A stretch of 7,195 bases of DNA from Pseudomonadota bacterium (GTDB lineage Bacteria > Pseudomonadota > Alphaproteobacteria > Rhizobiales > Xanthobacteraceae), in assembly GCA_023432885.1 (NCBI GenBank), contig JAEZEU010000428.1, positions 1 through 7,195 of the forward strand, written 5' to 3'. Position numbers and translations under genes: made by a program. The notes under the pieces were generated by a model. The model was not told where the DNA came from and searched no databases. It saw only the letters and a program-made list of their open reading frames with translations. Shown piece by piece: positions 1-6,563 of the stretch; position 1 is the stretch's first letter; each line of letters begins with the position of its first letter.

Positions 1-956
1 AAGGCGGCGGGCGCACTGTCGAGTCCCTCGGTGATGAATTCCTTGTGCTTGAGCTTGCCCTCGCGGAACCACTGCGACATGTCACGCAGGAAATCGCCGT
101 GGCGCGCGGCGAAATCGGAAACGATGAAACCGCGGAAGGTCAGCCGCTTGGTCAGGATCGAACGCATCAGCATCGGCGCCCATTTTGGCGCGACTGCCTC
201 CGTGTCGTTGTAATGCGCGATCAGGCCGCAGACGGGAATGCGCGCAAAATTGTTGAGCAGCGGGAACACCGCCTCGAACACCGCCCCGCCGACGTTCTCG
301 AAATAGACATCGATGCCCTTTGGGCACGCCGCCTTCAGCTTCGCGGCCAGATCCGGATCGCGGTGGTCGAGACAGTCATCGAAGCCGAGCTCGCGCTTGA
401 CGTAGTCACATTTGTCCTTGCCGCCGGCGATGCCGATCGCCCGCGCGCCCTTGATCCTGGCGATCTGGCCGACCGCCGAGCCGACCGCGCCGGACGCCGC
501 GGCGACAACCACGGTCTCGCCCGGCTGCGGCTTGCCGATGTCGAGCAGGCCGGTATAGGCCGTCATGCCGGGCATGCCGAGCACACCGACGGCAGTCGAG
601 ATCGGCGCGATCTTCGGATCGATCTTGGCAAGCCCCTGCCCGTTTGAGATCGCGTGCGTCTGCCAGCCCGCGCGCGACAGCACGATGTCCCCTTTGGCAA
701 AGGCCGGGTTGTTGGAAGCGGTGACCTCGCTGACGGTGCCGCCTTCCATCACGCCGTTGATCGGCACCGGCTGTGCGTAAGAAGGCCCCTCGCTCATCCG
801 GCCGCGCATGTAGGGATCGAGCGACAGCCATATCGTGCGCAACAACACCTCGCCCGGTCCTGGCGCCGGCACGGCATATTCCTCGATGCGGAAGTCGGTG
901 GGTTTCGGCTCGCCGACGGGACGGGAAGCAAGAACGACGCGTTTGCCTTGGGACAT
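1..956 (-). CDS. NADP-dependent oxidoreductase, CurA/YncB type (C-terminus cut by window edge)
   Basis: This is a zinc-independent medium-chain dehydrogenase/reductase of the COG2130 group, the family of E. coli CurA (curcumin reductase) and plant/animal alkenal and prostaglandin reductases, which reduce activated C=C bonds with NADPH in the cytosol. 318 residues are visible. The N-terminus VVLASRPVGEP, the block LSLDPYMRGRMSEGPSY (about 44-60), GVLGMPGMTAYTGLLDIG (124-141), the Rossmann glycine motif AASGAVGSAVG (153-163), CPKGIDVYFENVGG (211-224) and the PVCGLIAHYN segment (241-250) follow E. coli CurA from memory. About 25 C-terminal residues should lie beyond the left edge. The ATG at 956 is preceded by GGAGG with an 8-base spacer (965-969, minus strand), which fixes the start. 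The physiological substrate cannot be told from sequence. It is downstream of guaB in the same direction, but a 208-base gap with palindromes and a possible promoter suggests separate transcription. Confidence 0.93.
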   Translation of the reverse strand, partial: MSQGKRVVLASRPVGEPKPTDFRIEEYAVPAPGPGEVLLRTIWLSLDPYMRGRMSEGPSYAQPVPINGVMEGGTVSEVTASNNPAFAKGDIVLSRAGWQTHAISNGQGLAKIDPKIAPISTAVGVLGMPGMTAYTGLLDIGKPQPGETVVVAAASGAVGSAVGQIARIKGARAIGIAGGKDKCDYVKRELGFDDCLDHRDPDLAAKLKAACPKGIDVYFENVGGAVFEAVFPLLNNFARIPVCGLIAHYNDTEAVAPKWAPMLMRSILTKRLTFRGFIVSDFAARHGDFLRDMSQWFREGKLKHKEFITEGLDSAPAA

Positions 957-987
957 GGCTGTTTCCTCCAACTCTGTTCTGCCGTCG

Positions 988-1016
988 TAATTAGGAGAAG
1001 CGAGAGAAGGAAGCAA
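988..1016 (-). promoter_or_regulatory. Weak candidate promoter for the oxidoreductase gene
   Basis: On the minus strand, TTGCTT (1011-1016) and TAATTA (988-993) are separated by exactly 17 bases and would start transcription roughly 25 bases before the ATG at 956. Spacing and position are good, but the match to the sigma-70 consensus is poor in both boxes, so this is a guess from geometry. Confidence 0.22.
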
Positions 1017-1040
1017 CTTGGACATCGCCCCAGGCGACGT

Positions 1041-1150
1041 CATTCCGGGCGGCTCGCAGAACCGAACTATGGGGCGCTACCCTGAGAATCTCGAGATTCC
1101 GCGATGCTCAATTGAGCATCTGAGGTCTGGTCCTGCGGACCGTCCCGGAA
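1041..1150. repeat. Composite intergenic palindromic repeat downstream of guaB
   Basis: Three consecutive inverted repeats lie inside matching outer arms. The outer arms are TTCCGGG (1043-1049) and CCCGGAA (1144-1150). Inside are a perfect 14-base palindrome GAATCTCGAGATTC (1086-1099), a perfect 18-base palindrome GATGCTCAATTGAGCATC (1103-1120), and a 5-bp hairpin GGTCC-TGC-GGACC (1129-1141). The element ends 14 bases beyond the guaB stop codon. The segment around the 14-base palindrome resembles an intergenic repeat I recall as abundant in Bradyrhizobium genomes; that is recollection, not a search result. It would fold in RNA of either strand and could act as a 3' stabiliser or transcription barrier, but there is no T-run typical of an intrinsic terminator. 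Confidence 0.7.
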
Positions 1151-1164
1151 AGATAGCGGTGGAA

Positions 1165-2676
1165 TTATGCCCCGCCCGGATAGTTCGGCGACTCGCGCGT
1201 GATCGTCACGTCATGCACGTGGCTCTCGCGCAGGCCCGCGCCGGTGATGCGCACGAACTCGGCCTTCTCGTGGAATTCACCGAGATTGCGCGCGCCGACA
1301 TAGCCCATCGCCGCGCGAAGGCCACCAGCGAGCTGGTGCATGACGTTGCCGACCGGGCCCTTGTAGGGCACCTGGCCCTCGATGCCTTCGGGCACAAGCT
1401 TCAGCGTGTCCTTGATGTCCTGCTGGAAGTAGCGGTCGGCCGAGCCGCGGGCCATCGCCCCGAGCGAGCCCATGCCGCGATAGGCCTTGTAGGAGCGGCC
1501 CTGCCACAAGAACACTTCGCCAGGCGTCTCGTCGGTGCCGGCGAGGAGCGAGCCGACCATGGCGACATCCGCGCCCGCGGCGAGCGCCTTGGCGAGGTCG
1601 CCGGAATATTTGATGCCGCCGTCGGCGATGACGGGCACGCTGACCTTCTTCGCCGCTTCCACCGCATCCATGATCGCGGTGAGCTGCGGCACGCCGACTC
1701 CGGCGACGATACGGGTGGTGCAGATCGAGCCCGGGCCGATGCCGACCTTGATGGCGTCGGCGCCGGCGTCGATCAGCGCCTGCGCGCCCTCTTTCGTGGC
1801 GATATTGCCGGCGATGACCTGAACCGCATTGGAAAGTTGCTTGATGCGGTTGACCGCTTCCAGCACGCGCGAGGAATGGCCGTGCGCGGTATCGACCACG
1901 ACGAGGTCGACACCGGCATCGATCAGCCGCTCGGTGCGCTCGAACCCGCCCTCGCCTACCGTGGTGGCTGCGGCGACGCGAAGCCGGCCCTGGGCGTCCT
2001 TGCAGGCGAGCGGATGGGCGACCGCCTTTTCCATGTCCTTCACGGTGATCAGGCCGACGCAGCGATATTGATCATCGACCACCAACAGCTTCTCGATGCG
2101 GTGCTGGTGCAGCATCCGCTTCGCCTCGTCCTGGCTGACACCCTCGCGCACCGTGACGAGATTCTCGTGCGTCATCAGCTCCGACACTTTTTGCCGCGGG
2201 TCGGTCGCGAAGCGCACGTCGCGGTTGGTCAGGATACCGACCAGCTTCCCGGGCCTGCCGCCGTCGCGTCCGCTCACGACCGGGATTCCGGAAATGCCGT
2301 GATCCTTCATCAGCGCAAGCGCGTCGGCGAGCGTGGCGTCAGGCGAGATGGTCAGCGGATTGACCACCATGCCGGACTCGAACTTCTTCACTTGCCGCAC
2401 CTGCGCGGCCTGGCCTTCGGCATCGAAGTTGCGGTGGATGACGCCAACGCCGCCCGCCTGCGCCATCGCGATCGCCATGCGCGCCTCCGTCACGGTGTCC
2501 ATCGCGGACGCCATGATCGGGATGTTCAGGGGAATGGCGCGGGTGACCTGGGAGCGGATATCGACTTCGGAAGGCAGGACGTCGGAAAGGCCGGGCTTGA
2601 GCAGGACGTCGTCGAACGTGAAGGCTTCGCGGATCGCGTTGATGGCTTGAAGATTAGAGCCTCGGGCAACAGCCAT
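1165..2676 (-). CDS. guaB: Inosine-5'-monophosphate dehydrogenase
   Basis: This enzyme oxidises IMP to XMP with NAD+, the committed step of guanine nucleotide synthesis, as a cytosolic tetramer or octamer. The 503-residue length is normal. The catalytic (beta/alpha)8 barrel is interrupted by a pair of CBS domains at about 104-215, starting near MVVNPLTISPDATLADAL and ending near GLITVKDMEKA. The substrate loop IKVGIGPGSICTT carries the catalytic cysteine at residue 319. DGGIKYSGD (352-360) and YRGMGS (399-404) bind the IMP phosphate, and GSADRYFQ (411-418) is the mobile flap with the Arg-Tyr pair. The ATG at 2676 (MAVARGSNLQ) is chosen because AAAGGAG lies 6 bases upstream; an in-frame extension to 2772 lacks this support and adds 32 residues unlike the family. 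No key residue is missing. No confident promoter is visible. Confidence 0.98.
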   Translation of the reverse strand: MAVARGSNLQAINAIREAFTFDDVLLKPGLSDVLPSEVDIRSQVTRAIPLNIPIMASAMDTVTEARMAIAMAQAGGVGVIHRNFDAEGQAAQVRQVKKFESGMVVNPLTISPDATLADALALMKDHGISGIPVVSGRDGGRPGKLVGILTNRDVRFATDPRQKVSELMTHENLVTVREGVSQDEAKRMLHQHRIEKLLVVDDQYRCVGLITVKDMEKAVAHPLACKDAQGRLRVAAATTVGEGGFERTERLIDAGVDLVVVDTAHGHSSRVLEAVNRIKQLSNAVQVIAGNIATKEGAQALIDAGADAIKVGIGPGSICTTRIVAGVGVPQLTAIMDAVEAAKKVSVPVIADGGIKYSGDLAKALAAGADVAMVGSLLAGTDETPGEVFLWQGRSYKAYRGMGSLGAMARGSADRYFQQDIKDTLKLVPEGIEGQVPYKGPVGNVMHQLAGGLRAAMGYVGARNLGEFHEKAEFVRITGAGLRESHVHDVTITRESPNYPGGA

Positions 2677-2682
2677 TGCCAA

Positions 2683-2689
2683 CTCCTTT
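2683..2689 (-). promoter_or_regulatory. Ribosome binding site that fixes the guaB start
   Basis: AAAGGAG on the minus strand lies 6 bases before the ATG at 2676. It decides between this start and the longer in-frame reading to 2772. A 12-base perfect palindrome, CGCGGCGCCGCG (2696-2707), sits just upstream of it and could fold in the guaB leader. Confidence 0.8.
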
Positions 2690-2930
2690 CGGCGGCGCGG
2701 CGCCGCGAAACAATACGGGATGAGTATCGCCTCGGCTGAGCGTTGCGGCCCGGCCGTCGAATCGAAGCCCATCGGTGGGGTTGACGCTGGTCCCTAGCAT
2801 GGCCGGTCACCGAATCAAAGCGTTTGGCTGCCATGCACAGGTTTTTCTGACCGGCCGGGATGGCCCTCGAGGCCTTCTCCAGCGAGCCGAGACGGGCCGG
2901 GAGGAAGCAGATTTCACAAAGGATTTAGGT

Positions 2931-2972
2931 ATGCGATGCCCTTCCGCAATGGCCTCCATGACAGCGGGGTGA
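2931..2972 (+). other. Possible 13-codon leader ORF upstream of the transporter
   Basis: ATG 2931 is preceded by AAAGGA (2918-2923) with a 7-base spacer and opens a frame reading MRCPSAMASMTAG before a TGA at 2970-2972. It ends 40 bases before the transporter ATG, which has no Shine-Dalgarno sequence of its own. The geometry fits a translated leader, but the peptide has no recognisable feature, and a ribosome-site-like match can arise by chance. It may not be translated at all. Confidence 0.17.
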
Positions 2973-3012
2973 TACAGCCCGACTGCCCCGCCGCCCTCTC
3001 GCCCATTTCCCC

Positions 3013-4500
3013 ATGGACAAGCAGCGCCTCATCCCGCTCATCGTCGCCACCGCCCTGTTCATGGAGAACATGGACTCGACGGTGATTGCGACCTCGCTGC
3101 CGGCGATCGCGGCCGACATCGGCACCAGCCCGCTGACGCTGAAGCTGGCCATCACCTCATACCTGCTGTCGCTTGCCGTGTTCATTCCCGCGAGCGGCTG
3201 GACTGCCGACCGGTTCGGCCCACGGCTGGTGTTTGCCAGCGCCATCGGCGTCTTCATGCTGGGATCGATCGGCTGCGCGCTGTCGCAGTCGGTCACTCAT
3301 TTCGTGATCGCGCGCATCGTGCAGGGCCTCGGCGGGGCGATGATGACGCCGGTCGGCCGGCTGGTGCTGCTGCGCTCGATCGACAAGAGCGCACTTGTCA
3401 GCGCCATGGCCTGGGTAACGGTACCGGCACTGATAGGTCCGGTGATCGGCCCGCCGCTCGGCGGCTTCATTACCACCTATTTCTCCTGGCACTGGATCTT
3501 CCTGATCAACATCCCGATCGGGCTGCTCGGCATTTTCCTCGCGCTGAAATATATCGACCCGATCAAGAGCGATGATCCCGAGCCGTTCGATCTTTACGGC
3601 ATGGTGCTCGCGGGCATCGGCCTTGCCGGCATCGCTTTCGGCCTGTCGGTCGCCGGCCTCAACTTGCTGCCGTGGACGGTGGTCGCGGCGCTGGTCGGCG
3701 CCGGATCGGTCTCGATGACGCTTTATGTCATGCACGCACGCCGCACCGGTTCGCCCGTGCTCGATTTCTCCATGCTCCGGCTGCCGACGCTGCGCGCCGC
3801 CATCATCGGCGGCTTCCTGTTCAGGCTCGGCATCGGCGCCCTGCCCTTCCTGCTGCCGCTGTTGATGCAGGTCGGCTTTGGGCTTTCGCCGTTCCAGTCG
3901 GGCCTCGTGACCTTTGCCTCCGCCGTCGGCGCGATGGGGATGAAAACGCTGGCCGCGCGGATCATCCGCACCTTCGGCTTCCGCAACATGATGACGGCGA
4001 ACGCGCTGATCAGCACGGTCTTCCTCGCCGCCTGCGGGCTGTTCACCATCAACACGCCGCTGCTCCTGATCATGATCATCCTGGTGGTCGGCGGCTTCTT
4101 CCGCTCGCTGGAGTTCACCGCCATCAACACGGTTGCCTATGCCGAGGTCGAGCCGGCCCAGATGAGCCGCGCCACCACCCTGGTCAGCGTCAACCAGCAG
4201 CTGGCGATTTCCGCAGGCGTCGCCGTCGGCGCGTTTTCGGTGGAAACCACGATGCTGCTGCGAAACGCGACCGAGCTGGACGCCTCCATGTTCGGGCCGG
4301 CCTTCTTTGTGGTCTCGATCCTCTCATCGACATCTGCCTGGTTTTTCTGGCAGATGCCGGCCGATGCCGGCCACGAGATCTCGGGGCGCAAGGCGGTGGA
4401 GATTTCCAGCCGCAAGGAAGCGGCACGATCGGCCGCGAGCGCCGCCATCAAGACCGCCTCCGAAGAGACGCACGACGCGCGGGATCAGCGACTCGGCTGA
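3013..4500 (+). CDS. MFS multidrug-type transporter, DHA2 family (MdtD-like)
   Basis: This 495-residue inner-membrane protein is predicted to export small molecules using the proton gradient. The order of motifs follows the DHA2 (EmrB/QacA) group and closely tracks E. coli MdtD as I recall it: ENMDSTVIATSLPAI at the first helix (18-32), motif A ASGWTADRFGPRL (60-72), motif B IARIVQGLGGAMMTPVGR (99-116), motif C PALIGPVIGPPLGG (138-151), SWHWIFLINIPIG (158-170), and MGMKTLAARIIRTFGFR (308-324) in the second half. Hydrophobic segments run to about residue 447; the last 45 or so residues form a charged tail. The ATG at 3013 keeps the first helix intact, but the preceding bases are C/T-rich with no Shine-Dalgarno match, and no alternative start exists upstream before an in-frame TGA at 2959. 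No RND partner or membrane fusion gene is adjacent, so it probably works alone. Substrate unknown. Its final residues DQRLG come from the 25-base repeat. Confidence 0.94.
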   Translation: MDKQRLIPLIVATALFMENMDSTVIATSLPAIAADIGTSPLTLKLAITSYLLSLAVFIPASGWTADRFGPRLVFASAIGVFMLGSIGCALSQSVTHFVIARIVQGLGGAMMTPVGRLVLLRSIDKSALVSAMAWVTVPALIGPVIGPPLGGFITTYFSWHWIFLINIPIGLLGIFLALKYIDPIKSDDPEPFDLYGMVLAGIGLAGIAFGLSVAGLNLLPWTVVAALVGAGSVSMTLYVMHARRTGSPVLDFSMLRLPTLRAAIIGGFLFRLGIGALPFLLPLLMQVGFGLSPFQSGLVTFASAVGAMGMKTLAARIIRTFGFRNMMTANALISTVFLAACGLFTINTPLLLIMIILVVGGFFRSLEFTAINTVAYAEVEPAQMSRATTLVSVNQQLAISAGVAVGAFSVETTMLLRNATELDASMFGPAFFVVSILSSTSAWFFWQMPADAGHEISGRKAVEISSRKEAARSAASAAIKTASEETHDARDQRLG

Positions 4501-4552
4501 CCCTGGGGATCAGCGACTCGGCTGACCCTGGGGATCAGCGACTCGGCTGACC
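4481..4552. repeat. 25-base direct repeat, 2.9 copies, holding both convergent stop codons
   Basis: Identical units start at 4481, 4506 and 4531; the third is complete for 22 bases and then diverges. Each unit begins GGGATCAGCGACTCGGCTGA and ends CCCTG. Each contains a hairpin: GG(A)TCAGC pairs with GCTGACC around the loop GACTCG, a 7-bp stem with one bulged base. The transporter stops in unit 1 (TGA 4498-4500) and rlmE stops in unit 3 (minus-strand TGA 4535-4537). Since 25 is not a multiple of 3, the copies put TGA at 4498, 4523 and 4548 on the plus strand and at 4485, 4510 and 4535 on the minus strand, covering every frame. No T-run is present, so an intrinsic terminator role is uncertain. 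Confidence 0.95.
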
Positions 4553-5218
4553 GCGGAATCCCATCGCCAGCACGTAGCGTTCGGAAGAATCCTGCCGGCT
4601 CGAGGCGGGTTTCACATGGCGGACGCTGGCATAGTCGCGTTTCAATTGCGTGAGCAGCTCGGCGTCCGCACCGCTCTGAAACACTTTTGCGAGGAATGTC
4701 CCGCCGGGATTGAGCACCTCGCTCGCGAACAACGCCGCCGCCTCGACGAGGCCGATGATGCGCAGCTGGTCGGTCTTGCGATGGCCGGTCGTATTCGCCG
4801 CCATGTCCGACATCACCACGTCGGCGCCTCCGCCCATCATGGCGACAAGCTTTTCCGGCGCATCGGCATCGAGGAAATCAAGCTGCGAAAAGCTGACCCC
4901 GGGGATCTCGCCCATTTCGAGCAAATCGATCGCGATGACCTTGCCCTTTTCGGGAGCGCCGACGCGCTTGGCAGCGATCTGACTCCAGCCGCCGGGCGCC
5001 GCGCCAAGGTCGACCACGCTCATCCCCGGCTTGAGCAGGCGATACTTGTCGTCGATCTCGATCAGCTTGAAGGCCGCGCGCGAGCGGTAGCCCTCGCGCC
5101 TTGCCTTTGCGACATAGGGATCGTTGAGCTGTCGCTCCAGCCACAGCTTGGAAGAGAGCTTGCGCTTGCCGCCGGTCTTGACCTGGACGTGGAGCCGCCC
5201 GGTGGTGTCTTTCGCCAT
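4535..5218 (-). CDS. rlmE: 23S rRNA (uridine-2552-2'-O)-methyltransferase RlmE (FtsJ/RrmJ)
   Basis: This SAM-dependent methyltransferase modifies the ribose of U2552 in the A-loop of 23S rRNA, a late step of 50S maturation. It has 227 residues, slightly longer than the 209 of E. coli because of a basic N-terminal stretch (GGKRKLSSK). LNDPYVAKAR and YRSRAAFKL lead into the SAM site VVDLGAAPGGWSQ (68-80). The catalytic K-D-K-E tetrad is complete: K51 (AAFKL), D138 (MSDMA), K178 (FLAKVFQ) and E213 (SSERY). ATG 5218 (MAKDTTGRL) matches the start I recall for Bradyrhizobium RlmE. Its ribosome site is weak (AGGCG about 9 bases upstream). An in-frame GTG at 5281 would add 21 residues of no family resemblance. 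The C-terminal residues GQPSR and the stop lie in the 25-base repeat. It follows the Ppx/GppA gene in the same direction, probably in one transcript. Confidence 0.97.
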   Translation of the reverse strand: MAKDTTGRLHVQVKTGGKRKLSSKLWLERQLNDPYVAKARREGYRSRAAFKLIEIDDKYRLLKPGMSVVDLGAAPGGWSQIAAKRVGAPEKGKVIAIDLLEMGEIPGVSFSQLDFLDADAPEKLVAMMGGGADVVMSDMAANTTGHRKTDQLRIIGLVEAAALFASEVLNPGGTFLAKVFQSGADAELLTQLKRDYASVRHVKPASSRQDSSERYVLAMGFRGQPSR

Positions 5219-5281
5219 TTCAAAGTCGCCTGGTCGCGATGAATTTTCACTGACTCGGTAGTTCGGCAAAGCTCGGTTCAC

Positions 5282-5298
5282 CTCTCCCTTTGGGAGAG
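5282..5298. repeat. Short hairpin repeat between the phosphatase gene and rlmE
   Basis: CTCTCCC-TTT-GGGAGAG is a perfect 7-bp stem with a 3-base loop. It lies 28 bases after the phosphatase stop codon (minus strand) and 63 bases before the rlmE ATG. I recall the same core as a common intergenic repeat in alphaproteobacteria, so it may be a repeat-family remnant. In the shared transcript it could modulate rlmE expression, but no T-run follows and full termination there seems unlikely. Confidence 0.6.
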
Positions 5299-5326
5299 AT
5301 GGATCCCCGATGCCGCTCCAATTCGC

Positions 5327-6370
5327 CTAGCACGCCTTGAGCACGCCGTCCTCGCGCATCATCTCGACCAGCATGCCCTCGCGCAGGCCGCGATCGGCCA
5401 CCCGCAGCCGCGGCATCGGGAAGGCGTTGCGGATCGCATCCAGGATGGCGCAGCCGGCGAGCACCAGATCGGCGCGTTCGACGCTGATGCAGTTGTTGGC
5501 GACGCGCTCCTGGTAACTCATGTCGAGCAGCTTGGCGATGGTTCCGGAAATGTCCGCATCGCTCATCCAGATGCCGTCGATGCGGCGGCGGTCATAGCGC
5601 GCGAGGTTGAGATGCACGCCGGCAAGCGTCGTCACCGTGCCGGAGGTTCCAAGCATGTGCATGTCGCGCAGGTCGCGCCCGTGCTCCGCCGCGAACGGCG
5701 CCACATATTGCGCCACCTCTTCCACCATCCGCGCATAGGTCTGCGGCGTCACGTCGCGTCCGCCGAAATGCTCGGCGATCGAGACCACGCCGAGCGGGAT
5801 CGACATCCAGCCCTTGATCGCGGGGGACGCGCCAGAGGTGTCCGGATCGCGCTCGATCCGCACCAGCTCGCTGGAGCCGCCGCCGATGTCGAACAGGATG
5901 GCGCCGCGGCCCCTGGGATCGAGCAGGGGCGAGCAGCCGATCACGGCAAGCGTCGCCTCCGTCTCGCGGTCGATCACTTCGAGATCGATCCCGGTTTCGG
6001 CAGCGACGCGAGCGCGGAAATGCTCGGCATTGTCGGCCGCGCGGCAGGCTTCGGTCGCGATCAGCCGCAGCCGGCGGGCCCCGCGATACCTGATCTTCTC
6101 ACTGCAGATGGAGAGCGCGGCGATGGCGCGTTCCATCGCCGCCTCACTGATCGCGCCGGTGGAAGAAATGCCCTCGCCGAGCCGGATGATCCGCGAGAAA
6201 GAATCGATCACGCGGAACCCGTCGCCGGCAGGACAGGCGATCAGCAGCCGGCAATTGTTGGTGCCGAGGTCGAGTGCCGCATAGATAGCGGTGTCCTCCG
6301 CTGCCGCAGCCAACCCGGCCGGGCCACCGCGAGGCACATGGCCGTCGCGAAGCCGCGTTTGATCGTTCAT
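5327..6370 (-). CDS. Ppx/GppA family phosphatase (exopolyphosphatase / pppGpp phosphatase)
   Basis: Members of this actin-fold (ASKHA) family hydrolyse terminal phosphate from inorganic polyphosphate or convert pppGpp to ppGpp in the cytosol; sequence alone does not say which. The 347-residue form keeps the two actin-like domains but lacks the C-terminal helical HD-like domains of the roughly 500-residue Ppx and GppA of E. coli. Visible motifs are phosphate loop 1 AALDLGTNNCRLLI (31-44), ATEACRAADN (105-114), the acidic segment IDRETEATL (133-141) equivalent to the family GxEEA motif, phosphate loop 2 LFDIGGGSSELV (159-170) and GTSGTVTTLAG (241-251). About 28 N-terminal residues before the first motif are Gly/Ala/Arg-rich and probably disordered. 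ATG 6370 is used because GGAAAG lies 7 bases upstream; a TTG one codon earlier is also in frame. The gene precedes rlmE by 108 bases and likely shares its transcript. Confidence 0.94.
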   Translation of the reverse strand: MNDQTRLRDGHVPRGGPAGLAAAAEDTAIYAALDLGTNNCRLLIACPAGDGFRVIDSFSRIIRLGEGISSTGAISEAAMERAIAALSICSEKIRYRGARRLRLIATEACRAADNAEHFRARVAAETGIDLEVIDRETEATLAVIGCSPLLDPRGRGAILFDIGGGSSELVRIERDPDTSGASPAIKGWMSIPLGVVSIAEHFGGRDVTPQTYARMVEEVAQYVAPFAAEHGRDLRDMHMLGTSGTVTTLAGVHLNLARYDRRRIDGIWMSDADISGTIAKLLDMSYQERVANNCISVERADLVLAGCAILDAIRNAFPMPRLRVADRGLREGMLVEMMREDGVLKAC

Positions 6371-6563
6371 CAAATGTCTTTCCGCGGCCCCTGCCGGCCG
6401 TCATGGAATTACCGTTCGGGTAAAACCTTAGCAGCGCCGGTTTCAGGTGCAATCCATCACTACGACCATGCCCTTTCGTGCGTTGTCGTACTGCTGCAGG
6501 TGCGATATCTCGTCCAAAAGGCAGGCGGAACCGGTCAAAACGAGCTATTTCAGGTCATTTTCA
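6371..6563. promoter_or_regulatory. Divergent intergenic region with a weak rightward promoter candidate
   Basis: This region separates the leftward phosphatase gene from the rightward molybdenum enzyme. On the plus strand, TTGTCG (6483-6488) and TATCTC (6506-6511) are 17 bases apart and could drive the molybdenum subunit gene about 45 bases upstream of its ATG; both boxes match the consensus only partly. On the minus strand I see the GGAAAG ribosome site of the phosphatase gene but no convincing promoter. No operator-like palindrome stands out. Confidence 0.25.

Larger units (their letters stand above)
2677..3012. other. Divergent intergenic region between guaB and the MFS transporter
   Basis: This stretch of 336 bases must hold the control signals for guaB (leftward) and the transporter (rightward). 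I could not find a convincing sigma-70 promoter on either strand. It contains the guaB ribosome binding site, the palindrome at 2696-2707, a 9-base inverted repeat GGCCGGTCA/TGACCGGCC (2801-2809 and 2848-2856), and an overlapping 7-base inverted repeat GCATGGC/GCCATGC (2797-2803 and 2830-2836) that could not form at the same time. A 65-codon open frame crossing it from GTG 2775 has no ribosome site and no recognisable product. No RNA gene or known riboswitch was recognised. Confidence 0.6.

Noticed and set aside
45..647. 200-codon plus-strand frame opposite the oxidoreductase
   Set aside because: The minus strand gives a continuous CurA-type protein with a start, ribosome site and Rossmann motif, so this is a shadow.
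1018..2739. 573-codon open frame on the plus strand opposite guaB
   Set aside because: It mirrors the high third-position GC of guaB, is rich in Asp/His/Arg with no domain, and guaB is unmistakable on the other strand.
2775..2972. 65-codon plus-strand frame in the divergent intergenic region
   Set aside because: Its GTG start has no ribosome site and the product has no recognisable motif. Only its last 13 codons have a plausible start of their own.
3672..4550. 292-codon open frame overlapping the transporter in another plus frame
   Set aside because: The transporter motifs continue unbroken in the main frame. This frame is Arg/His-rich shadow sequence that ends in the third copy of the 25-base repeat.
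4481..4552. Direct repeats as a CRISPR array or attachment site
   Set aside because: The units abut without variable spacers, and there is no cas gene, integrase or tRNA nearby.
1165..6370. A guanine-nucleotide or stringent-response gene cluster made of guaB and the Ppx/GppA gene
   Set aside because: They are separated by a transporter on the opposite strand and lie in different transcription units; adjacency alone does not support a joint system.
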